Positions 16,426 to 25,181 of a stretch of 64,000 bases of DNA are shown here, in pieces (position 1 is the first letter of the stretch; every line of letters begins with the position of its first letter). A program made the translations under genes and the position numbers. Under the pieces are notes generated by a model. The model did not search any database and had not been told where the DNA came from. It worked only from the letters and a program-made list of their open reading frames with translations. The stretch is from NCBI RefSeq assembly GCF_000009365.1, contig NC_008260.1, positions 717,501 to 781,500 on the forward strand, given 5' to 3'. The DNA is from Alcanivorax borkumensis SK2 (lineage in GTDB: Bacteria > Pseudomonadota > Gammaproteobacteria > Pseudomonadales > Alcanivoracaceae).

Positions 16426-17196
16426 ATGAAAAATTCTAGTATTGCTTTGATTATTGGTGGATCCAGTGGCATAGGCCTGGCAACCGCAAAGCAATTAGTC
16501 GCTCAGGGTATCAAGACGGTCATTTTGGGAAGAAATGAGGCGAAGCTGAAAGCGGCTAAAGCAGAGCTTGAGACCATTGCTAATAGCGATGCGGTAGAAA
16601 CAATACAGGCTAATCTCTATGATCAAAGTGATGTAGATGCCGTTAATAACAAAATAAACAACGAGGAGCGGCACATAAAATACCTTGTAAACGCTGCGGG
16701 ATATTTTAACCCTAAGCCATTTATTGAGCACACAGTAGATGACTATGATACTTATTCTGTAGTAAATCGCGCTATGTTTTTTATCAGTCAATCCGTCACA
16801 AGGAACATGATCGATAACGGTGGTGGGGCTGTTGTGAATGTTGGTTCTATGTGGGCTAAGCAAGCGATTAAAGCAACACCTTCTTCTGCGTACTCAATGG
16901 CTAAAGCTGGTTTGCATGCTTTAACGCAACATATGGCAATGGAACTCGCTGAATACAATATTAGAGTTAACGCCGTCTCTCCTGCGGTGGTAAAAACGCC
17001 CATTTATGAAGCATTTATTGACCCCGCGGAAATGGATGATGCCTTAGCAGGATTTAATGACTTTCATCCGATCGGTCGAATAGGGTCACCCGATGATATT
17101 GCGAATAGCATTATGTTTCTCTTAAATTCTGGATCCAGCTGGGTAACTGGCGCTATTTGGGATGTAGATGGGGGCGTTATGGCGGGTAGGAACTAA
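16426..17196 (+). CDS. Short-chain dehydrogenase/reductase
   Basis: This 256-residue classical SDR has the Rossmann motif IGGSSGIGLA (residues 10-19), the NAAG motif near 89, catalytic Ser141, Tyr156 and Lys160 (YSMAK), and the ending GAIWDVDGGVMAG typical of 3-oxoacyl-ACP-reductase-like members. TAGGAG lies seven bases before the chosen ATG; the TTG at 16381 lacks such a site. The first glycine-motif residue is Ile-Gly rather than Thr-Gly. The substrate is unknown. It is the first gene of a two-gene unit with the cupin protein and is divergent from hxlR. Codon use and composition are A+T-richer than the region. Confidence 0.85.
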   Translation: MKNSSIALIIGGSSGIGLATAKQLVAQGIKTVILGRNEAKLKAAKAELETIANSDAVETIQANLYDQSDVDAVNNKINNEERHIKYLVNAAGYFNPKPFIEHTVDDYDTYSVVNRAMFFISQSVTRNMIDNGGGAVVNVGSMWAKQAIKATPSSAYSMAKAGLHALTQHMAMELAEYNIRVNAVSPAVVKTPIYEAFIDPAEMDDALAGFNDFHPIGRIGSPDDIANSIMFLLNSGSSWVTGAIWDVDGGVMAGRN

Positions 17197-17217
17197 AAAA
17201 TAGGTTAGGCACGCAAC

Positions 17218-17880
17218 ATGACGATACGAATAAATGCAGATTTTTCACAACGCATCGTGGTTCAACCTAGTGACTATCACTGGGTTGAATCCCCGATGCC
17301 GGGTGTGCAACGAATGATGCTCGATAGGGTGGGTGGCGAAACTGCACGTGCCACATCGATCGTTCGCTATGAGCCTTTTAGTGAGTTCTCGCCACATATT
17401 CATTCCGGTGGAGAAGAGTTTTTTGTGCTTGAAGGCGTGTTCTCTGATGAGCATCAACGCTATGGCAAAGGCAGTTATGTACGCAACCCTATTGGCTCAT
17501 CACACACCCCTAAAATCGGTAAGGAGGGGGCGACTATTTTCGTTAAATTGCAGCAGTTCGACGAAAAAGATACAGAGCAAAAGGTGATCGATACTCAAAC
17601 GCAACCATGGTTTCAGGGGCTAGTCGGTGGCCTAAAAGTGATGCCATTGCATGAATTTGAAAGTGAACACGTCGCTTTGGTGAAGTGGGCGCCAAACACA
17701 CAATTTACTGCTCATCAGCATTGGGGTGGAGAAGAAATTTTTGTGTTAGAGGGTACTTTCCATGATGAGCATGGACGCTATCCTAAAGGCTCATGGCTAC
17801 GTAGCCCTCATCTAAGCCGGCATAGTCCCTTCACCAAAGAAGAGGGGGCTTTGATTTACGTAAAGACGGGGCATCTGTAA
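17218..17880 (+). CDS. Tandem ChrR-like cupin protein
   Basis: The 220-residue protein is two copies of one cupin unit. Each carries a metal-binding motif: HIHSGGEEFFVLEG near residue 60 and HQHWGGEEIFVLEG near 162, each followed by an FxDEHxRYxKGS strand. This matches the ChrR-like cupin family (cupin part of the anti-sigma factor ChrR), but without an N-terminal anti-sigma domain. It probably binds zinc or another divalent metal; any enzymatic role is unknown. It follows the SDR gene by 21 bases, so both are probably cotranscribed and under HxlR. Confidence 0.82.
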   Translation: MTIRINADFSQRIVVQPSDYHWVESPMPGVQRMMLDRVGGETARATSIVRYEPFSEFSPHIHSGGEEFFVLEGVFSDEHQRYGKGSYVRNPIGSSHTPKIGKEGATIFVKLQQFDEKDTEQKVIDTQTQPWFQGLVGGLKVMPLHEFESEHVALVKWAPNTQFTAHQHWGGEEIFVLEGTFHDEHGRYPKGSWLRSPHLSRHSPFTKEEGALIYVKTGHL

Positions 17881-18067
17881 CTATAATGCCGCCAATTTTT
17901 CGACTCATTGAAGCGGCGTATGTTTAGCCTGGGTAAAATAATGACACTTTATTGGTTGTTATTTCGCCGATAAATAAACGAGATTTGAGCCGAGAATTTT
18001 ACTTTCACCGTTTCAGGATAGGATGAATTCCGTGATTCTTCAGTGATCGCTTGAGGGAAAGCTGTAC

Positions 18068-18431
18068 GGACATTTTGGCGTTGCCAAGCATGGCATTAGC
18101 ATTAGGCTGGCCTGCGAGGTCTATCGCATCAAGTGAGGTTACCCCGGCGAGCTCAATGTGTCCACGGCCCTGAACCGTCAATGTGATCGACGACTACAAC
18201 CTCGAGGGATTGGGTATTGAGGCCGACTTGTCGCTACCGTCGGTTTGGTTAATACGGCCTTTTGCCCCGGCCATTGAATGGCGCGGTAAGCCCGCAGCCC
18301 TTTGCTGTGATAACGGCCCGGAGTACATACCACAGGACTTGGTAGAGTGGGCAACCGAAAAGCGGATAACGCTGATTTAGTCCAGCCTGGGAAGCCAACA
18401 CAACGCTTACATTGAACGATTCAATCGCTGA
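18068..18431 (+). pseudogene. Decayed IS3-family transposase (orfB) remnant
   Basis: Reading frames on the plus strand carry short blocks that match IS3-family OrfB. From 18083: KHGISIRLACEVYRIK, then a stop. From about 18175: VNVIDDYNLEGLGIEADLSLP, then EWRGKPAALCCDNGPEYI with the second DDE aspartate (CDNGPEY), then after a stop NAYIERFNR with the catalytic glutamate. At least two in-frame stops and a large internal deletion show it is dead. The homology ends at about 18431, exactly where the AraC-type protein becomes recognisable. No inverted repeats were found. Confidence 0.75.
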
Positions 18432-19377
18432 AGACTTGGGCGTGCCTACCGCCGCTTGGTTGGAGCATCTTGGGATCAATCCCGACAAATTCGTAAAACC
18501 CCAGATTACGATGCCTTGGCTTACTTTCCGGCAATTGGTGTTGGATGCAGGCCGTTTTAGCAATGACAAGACCTTAGGGCTGATGGTTGGAGAGCGGTTG
18601 CTCATCAATACTCACGGTATTGTTGGCTATGCTGCACTGAGTAGCGGATCTGTGCGGCAACTTGTTGATTTATTGCAGCACTATCTGGTTCTTCGAACCG
18701 ACCTGCTCACCGTGGGAACTTCTGAACGAGACGGGGAGTTTAGGCTTGATTTTTTTGAGAACCGCCCCCTGGAAGATGTTCGGCGCTCGATAATAGAGGC
18801 CACTGTTTTGGCGATTCGCAACGTTCTGGATTTCACCACCATGGGCACGAGTGAAATCCGCGAAGTTACCTTTCCTTTTGACGGTGATGAAAGGCTGGCC
18901 GAAAGTGTGTTTCGCTGCCCCGTTGCTTATAACCGGGATCTGGCTGGTTTTACCCTTCCGTTAGCGGCCATCGACACTCCTCTTAAAATGGCCAATAAGA
19001 TCAGTTTTCAGGAAGCCCTGAAAGTGTGCCAACAGGAGCTTGATCAGCTATCTACCGAGCAGACTTGGTCGGCCCGGGTGCGTCGGCTAATGTTGCAGAG
19101 CCGTCATGGTTTCCCTTCCCTCGAGATGACTGCTCGGCGTTTTCATATCACCCCAAGAACCCTACACCGTCGGCTGGTTGATGAAGGAACCTCTTATCGG
19201 GCAGTGCTAGAGGGGGTTCGTCATCAACTTGCCATTCAGTATCTGGAAAGTGGCCAGATGTCCATTCAGGAGATTTCGTTTGCCCTGGGTTACTCCGACA
19301 TCGCCAATTTCCGTAAAGCATTCAAACGCTGGGAAATGCTTGCCCCCTCTGAATATCTGAATGCTCACCGACAGTAA
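18412..19377 (+). CDS. AraC-family regulator with N-terminus replaced by IS remnant
   Basis: The product, up to 321 residues, has the arabinose-binding-like N-domain (PF12625 type, as in OruR/ArgR-like regulators) and a C-terminal AraC helix-turn-helix pair: MTARRFHITPRTLHRRLVDEGTSY then IQEISFALGYSDIANFRKAFKRW. Homologues normally have about 20 more residues before the AWLEHLGINPDKF segment. Here the frame opens at a TTG inside the transposase remnant, and the first six codons are IS-derived. No ribosome binding site is visible. The gene may be inactive or expressed from a new start. It faces the 3' end of the Rieske operon. Confidence 0.75.
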   Translation: MNDSIAEDLGVPTAAWLEHLGINPDKFVKPQITMPWLTFRQLVLDAGRFSNDKTLGLMVGERLLINTHGIVGYAALSSGSVRQLVDLLQHYLVLRTDLLTVGTSERDGEFRLDFFENRPLEDVRRSIIEATVLAIRNVLDFTTMGTSEIREVTFPFDGDERLAESVFRCPVAYNRDLAGFTLPLAAIDTPLKMANKISFQEALKVCQQELDQLSTEQTWSARVRRLMLQSRHGFPSLEMTARRFHITPRTLHRRLVDEGTSYRAVLEGVRHQLAIQYLESGQMSIQEISFALGYSDIANFRKAFKRWEMLAPSEYLNAHRQ

Positions 19378-19485
19378 AGTGCCCTCCTTTGTTTGCCCTT
19401 TTTATAGTGTCGTTGGTGTCCTGATTCATTAGACCGCTACTGCTTAGTTGAAACCGAGTGGCTCTGATGAATAAAGACACCGGCT

Positions 19486-21912
19486 CTAACTCGTCTTTGG
19501 GTTACACATCACCGTTTTATTGCTCCCAAACGTGGCGCTTCCCGCTGTGTCTGTGGGGGACGTGCTCTTGGCCTCGATGGGGGGCTGCATGACGATAAAT
19601 CTCGGTTTGAACATCAGGATCAACGCCGGGATTAACACCAAGGCGGTGAGCGCAGACACGGCCATCCACAGCGCGATTAACAACCCCATTTCCGCTTGGA
19701 ATCGCAAGGAAGAAAAAGCAAACCAGAACAGCATGCTGGTGATCATGGTCGCCGCGGTAATCAGCACTCCGCGGCCCGCGGTAGCGAGGGCGAATCGGAC
19801 ACTGTCGCGCAGATCACCAGACACCAGATACCGTTCGCGCACACGGTCGACGATGTAAAATCCGTAGTCTACGCCGAGCCCGATGCCGAGTGCTGCCACT
19901 GGCAGCGTGTTGATATTGAGGCCAATGCCGTAATGAGCCATGAATGCGAAGGTGCTGAGGTTGGATATCAACACAAGGGGTAGAAAAAACAAGCCCGCTT
20001 GAGGTGAGCGGTAGGCGAGGGCACAGAATAGGAAGAGCACCAACAGGGCGAGGGCGATGCTTTGTACTTGAGTCGACAGGATGACCTGATTCACCGCAGC
20101 AATGACCCCCACCACGCCTCCGGCAAGCTGATATTGCGCGCCCTCCAGAGGGTGATCGGTGATGTAGTCTTCCAGCCTAGCGATAGTGTTGCGAATGGTG
20201 TCGCCGCGTTTGTCTGTCAGCAGAAGATGGATGGCACCGTTACTGTAATCGGTGTCGGCGTAGCGCTCGATGTCACCGGGGTCGGAGCTGGCGAGATAGG
20301 TGTAGATTAACTCACTGTTGATCTCTGGCACTTTGCCAATGTCTGCGAACCTTGGATTGCCTTCATGCAGGCTGACGTTCACCTGGCGCACGATATCAGC
20401 GATTGAGACATTTGCGGCGACTTCCGGAAAGAGGCCTATCTCCCGCTGAAAATCCGACATGTGTTGCAACACTGCCGGTTGCTTGAGCGTGTCGGGCTCA
20501 TCGCCTGCCACCGCGACGAACAGGTGGTCTGCGCCGAGGAAGCGCTGGGTAATCGCTGCTGCATCCTGGTTGTATTCCGAGTCCTGCCAAAATACTGTCG
20601 AGCCTGGGCTTGCATCCCCGATTTGAATGCCCTGAGCATAGTAAGCGGTGGCCAGCATTAGTAACACGCAAGCACCTAACACGACTGCGGGGCCACGGCG
20701 GTGGTTGACCATATCGGCGATTCGGCTCAAGCCACGCTCCATGAGCGCGTTGGTATCCCGGTTATAGACGCGTACTCGTGCCCGCTCCACCGGAGCGTTG
20801 ACCCAGGACAGCAGTAAGGGAACCAGCGTTAGAACACAAAACAACATGACGCCGATCCAGATGGTGCCGATGAGCGCCACCTTCTGCAAGAAGGGGATGG
20901 GGGTGGCGGCAACCACCAGAATTGCCCCCGCATCGGTAGCAAGACCCAGCATACCGGGGCGAAACAGTTTGGAAAGTACGGCGACTGCAGCGGACTCTGG
21001 TTCCAGATTGCCTGCCAGTCGTTCCTGTTCGAAGGCAGAGGTGAATTGCACCGCGTGAGAGAGTGCTCGGGCAGAGACTACAAAGCTGATCACGATGGCT
21101 AATGGGTTCAAACTGAAACCCAGGAGCGACACAATGCCAAGCGCCCAAATGCCGGACACGAGGGCTGCGGTAAGGGGCAATAACATGCCCCGGTAGGTGC
21201 GCATTGCCAGCAACAGCAGCACCGCCACCGCGCCTACAATCGCCAACGAAATACGCATGGTTTCGGGCAGTTTCTGCAGCACCAGGCTATTGATCACGGG
21301 CTCTCCCACCACGCGCACCTGCAGCGTTGGGGAGCGGTAGGGCTCGGTGAGTTGCTGCACGTCGTTGGCCAGCGATTCGGTATCGATTAAGTGATCGAAG
21401 AAGTCGACGGTGATCAGCGCCGCCGTTAAATCCCGCGAGACATAACGTCCATGCACCAGTGGGTTGCCAATAACCTGGCTACGTAACTCGGCGATCTCCC
21501 GCGGCGTGGAGGGCAGGTCGGGCCACATCAGGGGCTGTGACTCGATGCCATAGGTGGAGGCGCGAATGGATTTCAGCTTCTTTGAGGCCAGGGAGGTGAT
21601 TTGCAGGGGGTTCACCCCTGGTATCTTGCGCAGCCCGTCGGTAATCCCTTTTATGGCCGCGAGCACATCGGGTTCGAACAGGTCTCCTTCGTTGACCTCG
21701 AGCATAATGCTGACCAGGTTTTCACTGCCGAAGCCTGCTTTGAATCGATTGTTGGTGTCGATGTAAGAGTGACCGCTTGGCTGCAGGTCCGAGAACTCGG
21801 TGCCAATTTCCAGGCGTGTAGCGCTCCACAGGAAACCGATGGTCATCAACACGGTCAATGCCATTAGGATGCGGCGGTGACGAATGCTCCATTGCGCGAA
21901 TGCGTTTATCAT
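19486..21912 (-). CDS. MMPL/RND-family transporter
   Basis: This 808-residue inner-membrane protein has 12 predicted helices in two repeats: TM1 near residue 15, a large periplasmic loop (about 40-215), five helices (about 220-370), a second helix and loop (about 400-605), then five more to about 770. The sterol-sensing-like sequence GLGVDYGFYIVDR in the second half is the usual MMPL/RND proton-relay region. It is a hydrophobe-exporter (HAE2) or MmpL-type pump, alone without membrane-fusion or OMP partners. The ATG at 21912 has GGGAA upstream. It is the last gene of the Rieske operon, 24 bases after the YCF48 gene; such transporters often accompany DUF1302/DUF1329 genes. Confidence 0.88.
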   Translation of the reverse strand: MINAFAQWSIRHRRILMALTVLMTIGFLWSATRLEIGTEFSDLQPSGHSYIDTNNRFKAGFGSENLVSIMLEVNEGDLFEPDVLAAIKGITDGLRKIPGVNPLQITSLASKKLKSIRASTYGIESQPLMWPDLPSTPREIAELRSQVIGNPLVHGRYVSRDLTAALITVDFFDHLIDTESLANDVQQLTEPYRSPTLQVRVVGEPVINSLVLQKLPETMRISLAIVGAVAVLLLLAMRTYRGMLLPLTAALVSGIWALGIVSLLGFSLNPLAIVISFVVSARALSHAVQFTSAFEQERLAGNLEPESAAVAVLSKLFRPGMLGLATDAGAILVVAATPIPFLQKVALIGTIWIGVMLFCVLTLVPLLLSWVNAPVERARVRVYNRDTNALMERGLSRIADMVNHRRGPAVVLGACVLLMLATAYYAQGIQIGDASPGSTVFWQDSEYNQDAAAITQRFLGADHLFVAVAGDEPDTLKQPAVLQHMSDFQREIGLFPEVAANVSIADIVRQVNVSLHEGNPRFADIGKVPEINSELIYTYLASSDPGDIERYADTDYSNGAIHLLLTDKRGDTIRNTIARLEDYITDHPLEGAQYQLAGGVVGVIAAVNQVILSTQVQSIALALLVLFLFCALAYRSPQAGLFFLPLVLISNLSTFAFMAHYGIGLNINTLPVAALGIGLGVDYGFYIVDRVRERYLVSGDLRDSVRFALATAGRGVLITAATMITSMLFWFAFSSLRFQAEMGLLIALWMAVSALTALVLIPALILMFKPRFIVMQPPIEAKSTSPTDTAGSATFGSNKTVMCNPKTS

Positions 21913-21936
21913 AGTCGGTTTTCCCAAGTAGTTTGG

Positions 21937-22953
21937 CTATCGCCGTGATATCAGAGAGGAGGTGTCTGGGATCGCGCTAACGATGGCGTCTCCAACCACC
22001 AGTAGCTTGTCGCCCGCCGCTTGTATGTCAGTGAACCAGGCTGCGCTCGATCCGGTTTCAAGCCGTTGGGTTTGCGCTAGGCCTGTGGTGGGCTCGGGTA
22101 AGTCAATTTGTATGAGCGCGCCGTGCTCGCCGGTGATCCACCAGCGGTTGTCCGCTGTGGCAACGGCGAACCAGTGGAGAGAAGCCGTCGCATCCTGCAT
22201 CCCAGGCAGTTCAAAAGGTTGCCAGCGACCGTTGAATAGACGTAGCACCGTTCCCTGTAAACCAACCGCCAGGCCTTGGCATGCGTTGTCCAAGCCAATC
22301 GAGGTAAGGGTGATATCTGTGGCGCTCGGCATCGTCACCCAGGTGGTTCCAGCGTCGATGGAGGAGAGAATCTGACCGAACTCACCGACGACCATGAGCT
22401 GCCTGCCGTGATCACAGCTGCTTACCCCATGCCAGGTGATATCTTCCATCTCCACCATGGCTTCCCAGTGCTTGCCAACGTCAGCACTACGCAAAATGGC
22501 ACCACCGGCGCCCACGGCCCAGGCCGTGCCGCTAGCATCCAGGTGGACTTGCAGTAGCTTGTTGTTCCACTGAGACTTTGGAACCTCCCTTACGGATGAC
22601 CAGTTTAGGCCGCCATCCTCGCTGCGGATGATTTGGTTGTCATTGCCAACGGCAATGATTTGCTTGGCATCCCATGCCGCCACCGCCTGCAAGTCGGGGT
22701 GCCCATAGCCGCGTTGCACTGTCCAGTTGTCACCTCCGTCGATGGAGTGCAGCACCTTGCCGCCGTCGCCCACCACCCAGGTGTTGCCCTGGACAGCGGT
22801 GATGCCGTAGTAGCGATCGGTTGGCACCTGCGCGGGCTGGCTGATGGGCGGAGGGGACACTTTGGGTTGATAAAAGGCCGCAACGGCGAGTAATCCGCTC
22901 GTCAGCCCCAAGGACACGCATAACTCGATTAGACGTTGGGTTCGGGAGGTCAT
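21937..22953 (-). CDS. YCF48/BNR-repeat beta-propeller protein
   Basis: This 338-residue protein starts with a signal anchor or signal peptide (hydrophobic residues 11-28) followed by a proline-rich linker. A beta-propeller of the YCF48/HCF136 type follows, with repeats of the form WVVGDGGKVLHSIDGGDNW, IIRSEDGGLNW, ILRSADVGKHW and ILSSIDAGTTW. It is likely periplasmic and a partner of the RND protein encoded next. Homologues occur with MMPL and DUF1302/DUF1329 genes in clusters for hydrophobic compounds. The biochemical role is unknown. It begins three bases after the hydrolase stop. Confidence 0.85.
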   Translation of the reverse strand: MTSRTQRLIELCVSLGLTSGLLAVAAFYQPKVSPPPISQPAQVPTDRYYGITAVQGNTWVVGDGGKVLHSIDGGDNWTVQRGYGHPDLQAVAAWDAKQIIAVGNDNQIIRSEDGGLNWSSVREVPKSQWNNKLLQVHLDASGTAWAVGAGGAILRSADVGKHWEAMVEMEDITWHGVSSCDHGRQLMVVGEFGQILSSIDAGTTWVTMPSATDITLTSIGLDNACQGLAVGLQGTVLRLFNGRWQPFELPGMQDATASLHWFAVATADNRWWITGEHGALIQIDLPEPTTGLAQTQRLETGSSAAWFTDIQAAGDKLLVVGDAIVSAIPDTSSLISRR

Positions 22954-22956
22954 GGT

Positions 22957-23802
22957 CTATTCACTCAGGTAGCTGAGCACAACGCGATTGAAGCGCTCGG
23001 GTAGTTCGGTCTGCCAGTGGTGAGCGCCCTGTCCTTCGATAAACAATTGAGCGTTTGCAAACTGGTTGAGAAACAGCAGGGGCACGTCCGGGCCGCCAAA
23101 CCAGTCGTGCAGACCCCACAGGCAAAGGGTGGGGACGACATTGCGGTGCAAGTCACCGAGCAGCGATTCGGGTTGCCCCATGAAACCGGGAGTGCGGGCG
23201 ACTTCAAGCAGTTCCGGGTCTGTGCTGTTGGCAAAGCGATCGTTCACCGTCCAGTCAGTGAGCTTGCTGTCATCGTGCATCTCGTAATCGGCCAGTAAAC
23301 GTCGCATCTTTTCTGGGGTCGGACCTTCGCCCCCGTAGTAGTCGAGGATAATGTTGGCCGCGTGTTTGCTCATCAGTTTCAATGGATCAATAACCCCGCC
23401 AAACATCGGCTGGGCGCCCATCAATACCAGTTTATTGACGCGCTCAGGGTGGTCGATCGCCAGTTTGATGGCCGCACAGCCGCCGAAGGACTGACAGACC
23501 AGGTGCGCTCGCGGGATGCCGACCAGGTCCATGAATTCAGCGAGCATGCTGGCGTGGAAGCTGTACATCGGCGCCTCAACCACTAACTTGCTGGATTGGC
23601 CGTAGCCGGGCATGTTGTAGAAGAAACACTGGTACTGTTCCAGGAACGCCGGTGCGTTGTAGTAGAAGTTGCCGAAGCTGGTGGCTCCGGGGCCACCACC
23701 GTGGAGGAAAATCAGCGGCTCGCCAGTACCCGCGCTTTGGTAGTGCAGCTGGTAGCCGGCTTCGGTAGTAACAAATTGGTCCTCAAGTTCAAGTGGTTCC
23801 AT
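22957..23802 (-). CDS. Alpha/beta hydrolase, meta-cleavage-product type
   Basis: The 281-residue single-domain hydrolase has the oxyanion loop LHGGGPGATSFGNF near residue 33, which is typical of C-C bond hydrolases such as BphD, CarC and HsaD. The nucleophile Ser105 is in CQSFGG (usual N/C-S-MGG), the acid is in GLHDWFGG and the catalytic His in GAHHWQTE. It may hydrolyse a carbon-carbon bond of a ring-opened product or an ester. No extradiol dioxygenase is encoded in the operon to make the classic substrate, so the reaction is open. AGGAG precedes the ATG. Confidence 0.88.
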   Translation of the reverse strand: MEPLELEDQFVTTEAGYQLHYQSAGTGEPLIFLHGGGPGATSFGNFYYNAPAFLEQYQCFFYNMPGYGQSSKLVVEAPMYSFHASMLAEFMDLVGIPRAHLVCQSFGGCAAIKLAIDHPERVNKLVLMGAQPMFGGVIDPLKLMSKHAANIILDYYGGEGPTPEKMRRLLADYEMHDDSKLTDWTVNDRFANSTDPELLEVARTPGFMGQPESLLGDLHRNVVPTLCLWGLHDWFGGPDVPLLFLNQFANAQLFIEGQGAHHWQTELPERFNRVVLSYLSE

Positions 23803-23843
23803 GCGTGACTCCTGCTGAAGAGTTGGAGTGTGGATACGAGTAA

Positions 23844-25178
23844 CTATTGGTACTGCTGGGTGATTTCGATGGGGCGGCTACAGGTGTCGATGGCGCTACG
23901 GATCAGCACCTGAATCAAGCGGTAGCAATCGTCCAGGTGTACCCGATTCATCGGCAAGCTATCTTCCGGGTCCGGCTCCTGATGGCGGAAGGGCACGCCC
24001 AGGCGAGCTGCCGGAACGCCCCATTGGCGGATGACCGACAGATCGGTGTAACCACTCATATTCAGGAAGGGTTCGTGCGGGGTTTGCTCCACGTCTTCCC
24101 AGGCTCGGATCATCGATTGAATGATCCAGTTATCCGGCGAAGTGGTGGCCCCGGGAATCGCAAGGGTTGCCTCAAGCTCTGTGACCACGTCGGGGTGTTG
24201 CTGCGATAGCTCGGTCAACATGGCTTGTAATTCGCGTTTTACTTGTACCGGATCGGTGCGGGGGCTGGGTCTGATATCCACGTGCAATACCACATCGGCG
24301 GTGGTGATGATGGGCTTGTGTGGCCATCCACCCTCAATGGCGGAAATGCCTCCCTGGGGGGCGACCAGCCCTGACGTGTGCCGGGCAGTGTAGGTGGGAA
24401 ACCAGGCTTCAAGGGCTTCGATGACCTTGGCCACCTGTGGGAAGGGGTTTTGATCCTGCGGCATCATATGGCGCACGCCAACGTAGCCCATGGCGCCTTT
24501 GACACGGATGGTGAAGTTGCAAATACCGACCTCTTCCCAGGCGACCGCGTACACCGGTTTGCACATGACGCAGTAGTCAGGCCGATAGCCACGCTGCAAC
24601 ATAAACATAACCCCGGCGCCGTGGCCGATATTGCGGCGACTGAATCCCGGTCTGGACAGCGCGGTCATGCCGCCCGCGCCCAACCCGACGGTGAGTTCGC
24701 CGGGTAATTCCAAGCCCGCCTTGGCGATGCAGGTGGCGGCGGTGGTCACACAGGCGGCGTAGGCTTTGGGGTTTTCTGCACCGAGCCCGCTGATCTCATC
24801 GCCTTCAAGGCGGGCTTGTGGGCGCAGCATGCTGGGCAAGGGCTGTCCTGCCCAGCGCTCCTCTTCGTCGGAGCCACCGAGGTGGGTATCAAAGGAGGCA
24901 TACAGTAGAAGTTCCGGCCCTTGTTTGCTGCGAGAGGGCAGTTTCCCAATGGCATTCGCCTGTTGGTCGTCCAAGTATTGGGTTTGCCCCTGGAGGCCGT
25001 TGGCCGTCATATGGTCGGCCATGTAGCGGGCCAGCTCGGCTTCTTCCCCGGTGGGGCTTGGGATGTTAACCATGTCCATGAGGAGCTGTTTGAATTGCTC
25101 GCGATCGAATTGGGATTCGGCGGCGTGCACCATGTCTTGATACCCCTCGACGGGGGCCGGTGGCTGTTGTTGGCTCAT
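23844..25178 (-). CDS. M20-fold (ArgE/DapE-like) protein without usual metal ligands
   Basis: This 444-residue protein follows the M20 peptidase/deacetylase layout: N-terminal half domain, dimerisation domain (about 205-320), C-terminal half. The metal-binding and catalytic positions look changed. The usual HxD reads SFD (95-97), the DxK site reads ENPK (135-138), the Glu-Glu pair reads Gly-Gly (169-170), and the GEP site reads CKP. The end is conserved enough to align (RHQEPDPEDSLPMNRVHLDD). It may be a pseudo-enzyme, or use other residues. It starts three bases after the reductase stop. My alignment is by eye. Confidence 0.75.
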   Translation of the reverse strand: MSQQQPPAPVEGYQDMVHAAESQFDREQFKQLLMDMVNIPSPTGEEAELARYMADHMTANGLQGQTQYLDDQQANAIGKLPSRSKQGPELLLYASFDTHLGGSDEEERWAGQPLPSMLRPQARLEGDEISGLGAENPKAYAACVTTAATCIAKAGLELPGELTVGLGAGGMTALSRPGFSRRNIGHGAGVMFMLQRGYRPDYCVMCKPVYAVAWEEVGICNFTIRVKGAMGYVGVRHMMPQDQNPFPQVAKVIEALEAWFPTYTARHTSGLVAPQGGISAIEGGWPHKPIITTADVVLHVDIRPSPRTDPVQVKRELQAMLTELSQQHPDVVTELEATLAIPGATTSPDNWIIQSMIRAWEDVEQTPHEPFLNMSGYTDLSVIRQWGVPAARLGVPFRHQEPDPEDSLPMNRVHLDDCYRLIQVLIRSAIDTCSRPIEITQQYQ

Positions 25179-25181
25179 GGG

